Source: Mucilaginibacter sp. (GTDB lineage Bacteria > Bacteroidota > Bacteroidia > Sphingobacteriales > Sphingobacteriaceae). Taken from it: 64,000 nucleotides of DNA. Every line of letters starts with the position of its first letter. Position 1 is the first letter of the stretch. The position numbers and the translations under genes are program-made. A model generated the notes under the pieces. That model ran no database searches. It was not told where the DNA came from and worked only from the letters and a program-made list of their open reading frames with translations. The stretch is from NCBI GenBank assembly GCA_030445275.1, contig JAUCSE010000062.1, forward strand, positions 19,662 through 83,661, in the 5' to 3' direction. This document shows, in pieces, positions 46,206 to 54,459 of the stretch.

Positions 46206-49200
46206 TTATTGTTCATTAGGTTCTTCTGCCGATGTGGTATCTCCCGGGAAGTTTATTTCTTCGGATGGTTGTACTTTTTCCATCTTTACTTTATCCGGTA
46301 TGATGCTTTTAATATACCCCTTTTTCAACAAAAAAGGAATTACATGCTTCCCAGCTAACTTAACCGCATCTGACGATCCCCTGGTTGATTCAATGCGGAT
46401 ACAAACCACCATATTACCGGTGCCTTTGGCCTCGGGGGCAAAAAACACATACCAGCCATCATTCACACTCTTATTTTTCACAATGCGCTCGGGGGTACCG
46501 CTTTTACCTGCTACTGCTATATGCAATATAGGCACTTTTGGCGCACTTTGCGCTATCATGTATTGTTTCAGTAAAGCTGCATACTCCGGTTTTTCAGCCA
46601 GTTTTATACCTGGTTTTACCGCTATTGCCGTATCATTTATTTTCAATACAAAACGATTTGGCCTTAAAACACCATCATTGGCAACTCCTGATATAAGCCG
46701 CGCTACAGAAGCCGGAGTAGCAATCAGTTCACCCTGCCCCCAGGCCATACCTGATATTCCTTTGGCCCTTGTTTTATGAATATTATTAGGGTCGTACCGC
46801 GGTTTGGTATTAAACTCAGTTTTACGCCACAGGTTGCGCCATTTTTCTTCCTGTGCGGCATTCTCTGCCGGTTTATTGTAATAATAACCACCTACGCCAT
46901 GTAAAAACATCCCGGTTTTTAAATACAGGTTACCCATATATTCTTCCAGGTGCTGTTGATTGGCTAGTTTAATAAAGTATACATTGTTTGATTTGGCAAT
47001 GGCCCGTGCCATGGTGATCATCCCGGTTTCATCCGGCTCAATACCTTTAGTACGGATACGCTCTTCGGTGCTTACATGATATACTACCTTCTGGGCATCA
47101 ATACCTAATTTATTGAATGCCGACATAGCCGTTAGCACCTTGGCCGTTGACCCTGGTTGCGAGGCATAGGTAAAACCCAGATCGGTTGTAGTCATCCAGG
47201 TGGATAGTTTATTCTGGTCGGCCTGCGACATCGTTAATTGATCCCAATTACGTACCGGAGGCAAAGGGTATAATGCCGAAGCAAGTACATCACCGGTATT
47301 AGCTTCCATCACCACCACCGAAACCCGATTATCCAACAAAGAAGTATCCGTAGCTATGGATTGTTGAATGCTGGTTTGCAGTTCGGCATCCATAGTGAGC
47401 TGCACGTCACGGTTCTTGTTTTTAAAGGCCGCTATTTCAGGGCCGTTAATATCAGCCAGCAGTAACGGAGCCAGTGCGCTGTAATCGCGTTTGTTAACCG
47501 TCATTTCCTTTACCCCACGCGGTAAAAATCGGTCTTCCTGAAAACGGGATGCTTTGACGTTATAATTGGTAATTGGCATTTTAAAACCACGTAACTCAGC
47601 CGCATGCTCATACTCGGCAAAGTAGCCGTTAGTACTGCCATTGAATACCCCTGTGTTTACATCGCCCGTCCAGAAAAACATTTGCTCTTCAAAGGGATAA
47701 AACCTTTCCAATCGCTTGTGCATAGCCGAATCCAGATCATAATGCATCAAGCCAGTGGAATCTAATTTTACCTTTTGTCTTTCTATCAATTCGGGCTTGC
47801 TGGTAGCCAGTATCAACCCATTACGATCAAGCAGTGAACCTGCCTGAAGCTTGTTCATCAAAATGGCTATACGCGGGTTATAGCTAAACATGCGCAACCC
47901 GCTTTTATCGGCTACTAAAGATGGTTTTACCACCCATTTTCTATTATCGGTACTATAGCGAGATACGTTTACGGTGAGCAAAGCCACCGCAGCCAACGCT
48001 GCAGCCAATGCCGGGACTAAATTTTTGTCCTGCTGTTTGGTAATAAAGCTCATCTGTACCGCCGTACCTTTCACAGAGGATACCGATAGCAAAAAGCCCG
48101 CAGCCATCATATTGATTACCAACGATGAACCACCATAACTTTCAAAAGGTAAGGATACTCCCGACAATGGCAATGCGCCTATCGATCCACCCGCTATCAG
48201 CAAAAATTGCACAAAAGTACAGGTACCTATACCCGCGCTGAGGTAAAACAGCAAAGGTGTACCCGTTTGCCGGCCTATAATGATTGACCTGTGCAGATAC
48301 AGCAGGAACAATATAAATATAGCTGCCATGCCCGCCCAGCCAAACTCCTCGCCTATGGATGGCAGTATCATATCGGTGTGCGCCTCTGGTATGGTTTTGG
48401 CAAAGCCCTGTCCTACTCCTGTGCCACTTAAACCACCACTGGCCATGGCCCAAAGACCATTGGCTACCTGGTCGCCGCCATATACTTCATTATTCCAGGG
48501 ATCCTGCCAAATGGCTTTACGTTCTACCAAACGTTCAACCGGACCGGGGATAATTTTATCCAGTCCTGGTATTTTATCAATGGTTAAAAAGGCGGTGATC
48601 ACGATGAGCGCCATCAATGCCGATTCGCTAAGTAGCCGAGGTTTAAAGAAGGCAACTAAGCCCAGCGTTCCAAAGGTGATCAAAACACTGAACCAAACAT
48701 TGTCAAAAAACCAGGTGGCCAGTACAAATAGTATTACAAAGCCAGCCATGTACAGGAAGTCGCCGCGAGAAAAGGAGAACAGGATGATGAATGTAAAACA
48801 GATCACCATGGCCGGGCCCAAATCGCCCAGAACTAAAAACAGCAACAGCGTAACCACCGTGGCTATCAGCGCGAAAGAAAAGAACGACCAGCGTTTGTTC
48901 CAGCTGGCATACTGACTTATAAACTTTTCGTTAGCAGCGAAAAAGCCGGCCAGGAATATCATGATCAAATATTTCACAATCTCGCTGGGCTGAACACCCA
49001 GCAGGTTCACCTTTACCCCGCTACCTTCGGGCCCGGTGCCAAATAAAATAGTACTAAACAATAAAGCCATGGCTACTATAGCCCAGGGCCAGCCATTGGC
49101 CGCGCTTCGGGCACGCTTAAAAAACAATAACCGGTATAAAGTAGAATCGGCATTAAGGCGACGGAGGTTAAAAAACTGCAATATGCAAATACCAGCCACA

Positions 49201-50351
49201 CCAATACCTAAATAAACCAGTGTATCTTTAGCTAAAAACCTATCTCGCAAGGGGTCTTGTAAAGATAATAAGGTGAGGAATGAGATACCTGTCAACAGCA
49301 TAACCAGGGGTAATATCAATTGATCAGCCTGTGGGTAACTACTACTGAGCAGCAAATGAATGATCAGGAATCCAACAAAAAAGCTCCCTACAATTATCCA
49401 GTACCATTTATTAAAATCATCCTGTGTACGAACAATGAAGGCACCTTCTTTTTTGAGAATATTAAAATCGCGGGTTGATAATAACTTGATGCTGTGCGGC
49501 GATTGGAAAAAATTGATCTTTTTATCACCATTCAGCTCTACCACACCCTGCGACCGACCAAACTCAAAACCTGGCTGTAAAGGCAATAATTCAAAAGCTT
49601 TGCCTGTAGGCAGGTTCTTAAACTCGTAATTACCACCGGCATCGGTACGCGCAAAAGCGGTCAGCGATTGCAGCTGGCGTTTTTTATCGGCATTAACAAC
49701 ATAGATCTTTTTATAGGTATTACTGGCTTGTGTGGTTGAGCCTTTTGCCCCGGTTTCTTCGTCGCTGTAAATACTATCCTGGGGTAGTATCATAGCCAAA
49801 CGTATCAATACACCACCAACAGGTTGTTCTTTATGTTTAATGGTGCCTTTAATACTATACTCGCCAAGACCAAGATCAATTTGTGAAGGTATTTGTGGCT
49901 GATGATTTTTTTCCTGTGTAAATCTAACAGAATCATCGCCGGTATAACCCAAAAGTGAACGGGATACTATTACTCTTTTTTTGAATGATTCACCGCCATT
50001 TTCAAAGGCATCATCGGCATTTACATAATATTTGTGTTTATTGATCTCGCCTGCATTATCAAACTCCTGCCCGGCATTGGCTTTGCTGGCAATAGTTGTC
50101 CGGATATAATCAACATCTTTAGGATCATCAAAATAATAGCCTTTTTTTAATAGTTCGGCTACATTTCTAGCGGTATTTGGTGCATTCAGGTTTACAATGG
50201 TACCATCTTTAAGCCGTTTATCAACGTCGACAAATTTTTGTTGCAGTACAAAATAAAGCTTGCCAAACAGTATGGCCAGCACAATGCCGGTCAGCAATAA
50301 AAACAGCCGCTCCAATCTTCTGCCTGGTGCCTTCGGTATACCCTGATCCAT
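46206..50351 (-). CDS. Single-chain SEDS glycosyltransferase (RodA/FtsW) fused to class B PBP transpeptidase
   Basis: 1381 residues. One membrane segment at about 14-36, a periplasmic stretch with an Ig/carboxypeptidase-regulatory-like fold at about 165-290 (YSIKGTIKHKEQPVGGVLIRL; TDAGGNYEFKNLPTGKAFELLP), the polytopic SEDS domain at about 315-770, a membrane segment at about 778-795, then PBP dimerisation region and transpeptidase from about 805. SEDS motifs: LGDLGPAM at 508-515, and PEAHTDMILPSIGEEFGW with D660, the conserved essential Asp of extracellular loop 4. PBP motifs are complete: SxxK S1068-K1071, SxN S1121-N1123, KSGT 1283-1286. The protein should both polymerise lipid II and cross-link strands. 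It lies 3 bp after the PP2C gene and 8 bp before FHA. The order RodA then PBP in the chain equals the gene order rodA-pbpA in mycobacteria. Confidence 0.94.
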   Translation of the reverse strand: MDQGIPKAPGRRLERLFLLLTGIVLAILFGKLYFVLQQKFVDVDKRLKDGTIVNLNAPNTARNVAELLKKGYYFDDPKDVDYIRTTIASKANAGQEFDNAGEINKHKYYVNADDAFENGGESFKKRVIVSRSLLGYTGDDSVRFTQEKNHQPQIPSQIDLGLGEYSIKGTIKHKEQPVGGVLIRLAMILPQDSIYSDEETGAKGSTTQASNTYKKIYVVNADKKRQLQSLTAFARTDAGGNYEFKNLPTGKAFELLPLQPGFEFGRSQGVVELNGDKKINFFQSPHSIKLLSTRDFNILKKEGAFIVRTQDDFNKWYWIIVGSFFVGFLIIHLLLSSSYPQADQLILPLVMLLTGISFLTLLSLQDPLRDRFLAKDTLVYLGIGVAGICILQFFNLRRLNADSTLYRLLFFKRARSAANGWPWAIVAMALLFSTILFGTGPEGSGVKVNLLGVQPSEIVKYLIMIFLAGFFAANEKFISQYASWNKRWSFFSFALIATVVTLLLFLVLGDLGPAMVICFTFIILFSFSRGDFLYMAGFVILFVLATWFFDNVWFSVLITFGTLGLVAFFKPRLLSESALMALIVITAFLTIDKIPGLDKIIPGPVERLVERKAIWQDPWNNEVYGGDQVANGLWAMASGGLSGTGVGQGFAKTIPEAHTDMILPSIGEEFGWAGMAAIFILFLLYLHRSIIIGRQTGTPLLFYLSAGIGTCTFVQFLLIAGGSIGALPLSGVSLPFESYGGSSLVINMMAAGFLLSVSSVKGTAVQMSFITKQQDKNLVPALAAALAAVALLTVNVSRYSTDNRKWVVKPSLVADKSGLRMFSYNPRIAILMNKLQAGSLLDRNGLILATSKPELIERQKVKLDSTGLMHYDLDSAMHKRLERFYPFEEQMFFWTGDVNTGVFNGSTNGYFAEYEHAAELRGFKMPITNYNVKASRFQEDRFLPRGVKEMTVNKRDYSALAPLLLADINGPEIAAFKNKNRDVQLTMDAELQTSIQQSIATDTSLLDNRVSVVVMEANTGDVLASALYPLPPVRNWDQLTMSQADQNKLSTWMTTTDLGFTYASQPGSTAKVLTAMSAFNKLGIDAQKVVYHVSTEERIRTKGIEPDETGMITMARAIAKSNNVYFIKLANQQHLEEYMGNLYLKTGMFLHGVGGYYYNKPAENAAQEEKWRNLWRKTEFNTKPRYDPNNIHKTRAKGISGMAWGQGELIATPASVARLISGVANDGVLRPNRFVLKINDTAIAVKPGIKLAEKPEYAALLKQYMIAQSAPKVPILHIAVAGKSGTPERIVKNKSVNDGWYVFFAPEAKGTGNMVVCIRIESTRGSSDAVKLAGKHVIPFLLKKGYIKSIIPDKVKMEKVQPSEEINFPGDTTSAEEPNEQ

Positions 50352-50354
50352 TAT

Positions 50355-51782
50355 TTATTTCGTAGTTTTTATCAAGGTATCTATCTTAAACATGCCACCA
50401 AACAATCTACCCGAAACATATTTGTTATAAGGAAATACATAGGAGGTTTGCACGGGTACGGCACAATTATTAAATATCACGTGTTTTAATACCAGCGCGT
50501 CATTATGGGTAGCAACAGCCACTTTAAAGCCTTCAAAGGCTATGCTATCCAGCACTATATATTTAGTGTTAGCAGCAAGGAATATTCCCGGGCCATTATA
50601 AGCGGAATCGCGTTTAAATATGATGCCTCCCTTAGCTTTAATGTACAGGCTATCCTGCTTAATATGCAGGGTATCGCTCAATACAATGGGTTGTTTAAAA
50701 TCAGCATCAGAAAGTATCAGGGTATGGCCTTTTAATTTGTTGATGGTATCCTGCAGCTTTATTTCTTCTGCATTTTTCACCTTTATCCGTACAACAGCTG
50801 TCTTTACCGGGGTTTGCTTTAATTGATAATTTAGCCAAAACTGCCATAAAAAGCCACCGACAGCCAGTATCAGCAATATGAAGAGCATGGCCATGCTACC
50901 CCGGTTGTTTTTTTGTTTTACAGGCACTTTTGATGGGCCGGCAGGCAATTTAGGTTGCGCCAGCGGGTCAACAAATTCATCAACCACTTTGGCAGTGACA
51001 GCCACGGGCCGGGTAGCGCTATGCTGGCGCGGCGCTTTATCATTATGTACCAGCACAACGGTCACGTTATCTTTTCCACCTTTACTATTGGCGGCATCTA
51101 TTAACTTCTGGCCTTTATCCTGTATGGAATCATTACCGGTTAGTATAGCTGTTATCAACTTTTTATCAACCAAATCGGTAAGTCCGTCGCTGCAAACCAG
51201 CAGGGTATCGCCGGGTAAAAATGGTGATTGTCCGGTTTCCACAAAATCAGGATCTTTTGATATCTGCGGATTAAAGCCCAGAGCCTTGTTAATTTCGTTA
51301 CGCTTAGGATGATCCATAGCGGCTTCTTCCGTAAGCCTGCCTGAATCTTCCAGGAAACCAACGAAAGAATGGTCTTTTGATATTTTGATAAGAGAATTAT
51401 CGCGCAACAAATATAGCCGGGTATCCCCGACGTGAGCATAATAAAACTGGTTATTCTGAATATCAATTACAGCCAGCGTTAATACGCAGGCCATGTTTTC
51501 CAGTTTTTTATCTTCCAGTTTTTTCTTGTAGATCTTTTCGTTGGCAATAGCTATAGTATTCACCAATAGCGGGACAATATCACCGGCAATATATGATAGC
51601 TCCTTCAATATGCATTCGCGTGCAATATCGGCAGCAACCTCGCCCCCTACATAACCACCTACGCCATCAATTACGCAAGCGATGATAAAATTGCCATCGA
51701 GGGCTTTCTGGGCAATAAAGGTATCCTCATTATTATCCCTTTGCTTACCAATATCTGTTATTCCGAAAAAATTATTTGCCAT
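50355..51782 (-). CDS. Membrane-anchored PP2C Ser/Thr phosphatase with extracytoplasmic beta-rich domain
   Basis: 475 residues. PP2C catalytic domain at 1-245 with metal-binding motifs GKQRDNNEDTF, CVIDGVGGYVGG (D39), VCSDGLTDLV (D199) and GGKDNVTVV (D238). Pro-rich linker to about 295, a membrane segment at about 297-317, then 155 extracytoplasmic residues rich in short strands (HTLILSDADFKQPIVLSDTLHIKQDSLYIKAKGGIIF; KYIVLDSIAFEGFKV; HNDALVLKHVIFNNC), which look like a small right-handed beta-helix. It should reverse the phosphorylation by the operon kinase; the outer domain could sense cell-wall material (inference). Its ATG overlaps the end of the small membrane peptide gene by 11 bp. Confidence 0.94.
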   Translation of the reverse strand: MANNFFGITDIGKQRDNNEDTFIAQKALDGNFIIACVIDGVGGYVGGEVAADIARECILKELSYIAGDIVPLLVNTIAIANEKIYKKKLEDKKLENMACVLTLAVIDIQNNQFYYAHVGDTRLYLLRDNSLIKISKDHSFVGFLEDSGRLTEEAAMDHPKRNEINKALGFNPQISKDPDFVETGQSPFLPGDTLLVCSDGLTDLVDKKLITAILTGNDSIQDKGQKLIDAANSKGGKDNVTVVLVHNDKAPRQHSATRPVAVTAKVVDEFVDPLAQPKLPAGPSKVPVKQKNNRGSMAMLFILLILAVGGFLWQFWLNYQLKQTPVKTAVVRIKVKNAEEIKLQDTINKLKGHTLILSDADFKQPIVLSDTLHIKQDSLYIKAKGGIIFKRDSAYNGPGIFLAANTKYIVLDSIAFEGFKVAVATHNDALVLKHVIFNNCAVPVQTSYVFPYNKYVSGRLFGGMFKIDTLIKTTK

Positions 51783-51873
51783 GGTTTTTACTGGAATTTT
51801 TTATGTCGATAAAATGCGCTATCAATAATAAAACACATATTGCTAACAGCCCAAATGATAATACTTGTGACAT
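51772..51873 (-). CDS. 33-residue single-span membrane peptide inside the kinase operon
   Basis: A short frame between the FHA-like gene and the PP2C gene. Its ATG (51873-51871) shares one base with the FHA-like stop (TAATG), and its end overlaps the PP2C start by 11 bp, so it is placed for translational coupling on both sides. The product starts MSQVLSFGLLAICVLLLIAH, a single hydrophobic segment of about 18 residues, and ends with a short charged tail (DIKNSSKNHGK). No family recognised. It resembles the small one-span accessory subunits found in membrane protein complexes. Support is positional and compositional only. Confidence 0.6.
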   Translation of the reverse strand: MSQVLSFGLLAICVLLLIAHFIDIKNSSKNHGK

Positions 51874-52835
51874 TATGCTTCGGGTTTAAATATGTTGATG
51901 CCTATGATACCATTCAGTAATATTTTAGAATTAAAAGGCAGCTCGACCCATTGCGGCGAGTTTACATCGCTCTGGCTTACTTCCTGTTCATTGATCAGGG
52001 TACGCTCGCCAAATGACGACAGGTAGAGCTTGCCATCGGCTTTATTAAGGCGGATACGCAGGTGCGGTGTATTCACCCAATCGCTCGGCACTTTAAACAC
52101 AGCCTGTTCCTCGCGGATTTCATCATTGCCTGATACCACGATGTCATCGTCTTTCATCAGGTACTCCACCTTACGGCCCACAAATTGCTTATCGGGCATA
52201 ATGGTGTCTAACCGGGCCAATACTTTTTCGCCGGGTTTTGCTATTTCCTTTTCGTTATAATGCAAATCATTAGCGTAAGGCAGTTCATAGTAGCCCTCGC
52301 TGTAGTAAGTAAAGCCTTTCAGAATATCATTGCTGATATCCAGCGTTTGCGCCACACCTGTATGCCGGGGAATAAACGTTACGCGCAGGTTCTCTTCCTT
52401 TTTATTACTGCCTGGCAACAGCTTGCCTATAAAACCTTTATCGCCTTTGGCATAATCGGGGTGAGAAACCAGTCTGAATACCCATTTTGAGCTGGATGGT
52501 TCTACCTTTTTACCAACTTCCTCATGTTCACGCAACAGTTCATAAAACTTTTTTACCGATTCATGTACGATGATGCCGAAAAGTCCCGACCTGTTATTGA
52601 TAAAATCCAGATAATCTTCTTCATTAAAGCTGATAATATATTCGTGGTAAAACACCACCCGATCAGCAAATGACAGCTGACCGATTGATTCCTTAAATTT
52701 TTCGATAATGTACAGATAAACATCATCAGGAGTAAGTGCCTTAATAGTTGCAGCCGCGGCATTTGCAGGTTTTCCATTGGGCAGAAACCAGTCCTGCAAC
52801 CCTATTCTTTGCCAAAACGTTGATTTTGATTCCAT
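51873..52835 (-). CDS. FHA-like operon protein with a degenerate FHA domain
   Basis: 320 residues, soluble. The N-terminal half is helical and unassigned (TPDDVYLYIIEKFKESIGQL, RVVFYHEYIISFNEEDYLDFI). The C-terminal 90 residues have the strand pattern of an FHA domain (HLRIRLNKADGKLYLSSFGERTLINEQEVSQSD... ILLNGIIGINIF) but lack the Gly-Arg and Ser-x-x-His phosphate-binding pairs. So it may be a scaffold rather than a phosphothreonine reader. The kinase gene lies 41 bp upstream and the small peptide gene overlaps its stop. The FHA relation is my reading of fold and context and is not certain. Confidence 0.75.
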   Translation of the reverse strand: MESKSTFWQRIGLQDWFLPNGKPANAAAATIKALTPDDVYLYIIEKFKESIGQLSFADRVVFYHEYIISFNEEDYLDFINNRSGLFGIIVHESVKKFYELLREHEEVGKKVEPSSSKWVFRLVSHPDYAKGDKGFIGKLLPGSNKKEENLRVTFIPRHTGVAQTLDISNDILKGFTYYSEGYYELPYANDLHYNEKEIAKPGEKVLARLDTIMPDKQFVGRKVEYLMKDDDIVVSGNDEIREEQAVFKVPSDWVNTPHLRIRLNKADGKLYLSSFGERTLINEQEVSQSDVNSPQWVELPFNSKILLNGIIGINIFKPEA

Positions 52836-52876
52836 TCAGTTATATTTTTTCTATCAACTGGTTAACGTTATCCTAA

Positions 52877-54313
52877 TTAAAACTTCACATTGGAGGTATC
52901 CTTTGTTTTAGCGCTATCGCGATAAAACTGTGGTTCCTGTGCTCCCGTTTTTTTGTATTTCATGCCCCTCAATATCGAATCGGCTTGTTCATCAACATCT
53001 GGCGGTATGCCTGATTCCTGATCAGTAGCCGGCGTTGTATCCTGGGTAACAGGGTCAGCTGTTTTGGGCGGATTGATGGTACGTTTAACGGTATCTGTTG
53101 GCTTTTTCGCTGTTTTAGAAAAACGACTGGATATACCATGTAATATCTTGTCGCCAAACTTACTCATGACCACTGCCGAAAAAACAGTAAAACCGCATAG
53201 CAAGATCATAAACAACACAAATATTGGTTTTGACATTTTTACCTGTTTGCCATTGTCAACAAGCTTATCAGCACCAGCAGTTGGTTCAGGCTGGCTTTTA
53301 TTGTTTTCGGCCTCCTGGTAATACAAAAGCAAGCCCTGCAAGCGTTCGTTCTCTTTCAACAATACCGAAGCGTTCCAGGTATCATCTTCCTGGTTACCAC
53401 TTACTGCGGCAATACTGCTGTGCATCAGAGTATCCTGAAGCTCAATACCGTTAGGGAACCTGTTTTCAGGAGCTTTCTCCAGGCATTTGGCCACTAATTG
53501 TAACAGCCATGCCGGTACCAGCATTTCATGTTCCTTCTTTTTATCGCTCCAGCTTTCGGGTAAATTGCTTTTACGCAATTCCATTACATCGGGCACCGGC
53601 GTTTCCATATGGGCCAGCATCACTGCGTTACGGGCGGTTTCGCCATTGTCTCGCAGTGTGAACGGCACCTGTCCGGCTATCAGTTCATATAGTATGATGC
53701 CATAACTGTATACATCCGTCTGGAAATACATCAAGCCTTCGTTTTGCTCTGGTGCCATAAACTCAATGGCCCCGGCATGCCTGATACTGGTGCGCCGCTG
53801 ATCATCAGACATCGCCGACAAACCAAAATCCAACAGTACATAATTGCCCGTATGGATATTAAACTTTACATTATTGCTCTTGATATCGCCATGTTTTACC
53901 GATACTTTATGGCAATGCGATAAAGCGTTAGCCAACTGGTCGGCCAGTTTAATGATCTCTTTGATGGTAAAAATGGCCTCGTGCGGCGGCTTTAACAGGT
54001 CCTCCAGATCAGGGCCATCAATAAACTCCATTTCGATAAAAGGGAATGAACCGCTTTCTGTAATACCTGAATTTAAAATTTTAACTACATTGGGATTAGG
54101 TTCTTCATTTACCTTTTTTAGCTTTTCAACCTCGTTCTGAAAATTGCGGAAGTTCTTATCGTCGGTACTTTCGGTGTGTATTGGGGTAGGTAATAATTTT
54201 ACCGCGGTAATGATGGGGCCATAACGCCTGCCTTTATAAACTGAGCCTTGCCCGCCCGTTCGCAAAGCCCCCATATTTTCCAAACCCTCGGTTATTGTAA
54301 ATACTTTGCTCAT
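52877..54313 (-). CDS. Membrane Ser/Thr protein kinase without PASTA repeats
   Basis: 478 residues. Kinase domain at about 8-295: Gly-rich loop RTGGQGSVYKG, ATP Lys39 in TAVKLL, catalytic loop HGDIKSNN with D143, K145 and N148 (HGD instead of HRD), DFG at 162-164, APE at 187-189. A cytoplasmic coiled-coil-like stretch follows (ENERLQGLLLYYQEAENN), then a membrane segment at about 363-383 (PIFVLFMILLCGFTVFSAVVM) and about 95 extracytoplasmic residues rich in Thr, Pro, Lys and Asp with no PASTA repeat. First gene of the operon. The activation segment DDQRRTSIRHAGA holds Thr and Ser that could be autophosphorylated. In actinobacteria the equivalent kinases PknA/PknB control cell-wall growth. Confidence 0.94.
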   Translation of the reverse strand: MSKVFTITEGLENMGALRTGGQGSVYKGRRYGPIITAVKLLPTPIHTESTDDKNFRNFQNEVEKLKKVNEEPNPNVVKILNSGITESGSFPFIEMEFIDGPDLEDLLKPPHEAIFTIKEIIKLADQLANALSHCHKVSVKHGDIKSNNVKFNIHTGNYVLLDFGLSAMSDDQRRTSIRHAGAIEFMAPEQNEGLMYFQTDVYSYGIILYELIAGQVPFTLRDNGETARNAVMLAHMETPVPDVMELRKSNLPESWSDKKKEHEMLVPAWLLQLVAKCLEKAPENRFPNGIELQDTLMHSSIAAVSGNQEDDTWNASVLLKENERLQGLLLYYQEAENNKSQPEPTAGADKLVDNGKQVKMSKPIFVLFMILLCGFTVFSAVVMSKFGDKILHGISSRFSKTAKKPTDTVKRTINPPKTADPVTQDTTPATDQESGIPPDVDEQADSILRGMKYKKTGAQEPQFYRDSAKTKDTSNVKF

Positions 54314-54459
54314 TGAATACTTGTACTTGCGGTGCTGACTGCGTAAAATAACATCATATTAAACATCTTGTTATTTCAACATAACGCACGCATTTGTGTT
54401 TGGTATAAAAGTAGGAAAAAAAATGTGGAACAGATGATTGATGTGCAGGTGTGCAGATT

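Noticed and set aside
48280..48915. 211-codon plus-strand frame inside the SEDS-PBP gene
   Set aside because: It is antisense to the membrane-coding SEDS core, has no known family, and its Pro/Ser/Lys-rich composition is what the complement of hydrophobic codons gives.
52877..54313. Kinase as a pseudokinase because of HGD instead of HRD
   Set aside because: The catalytic Asp, Lys and Asn, the DFG and the ATP lysine are all present; an altered Arg before the catalytic Asp is tolerated in many active kinases.
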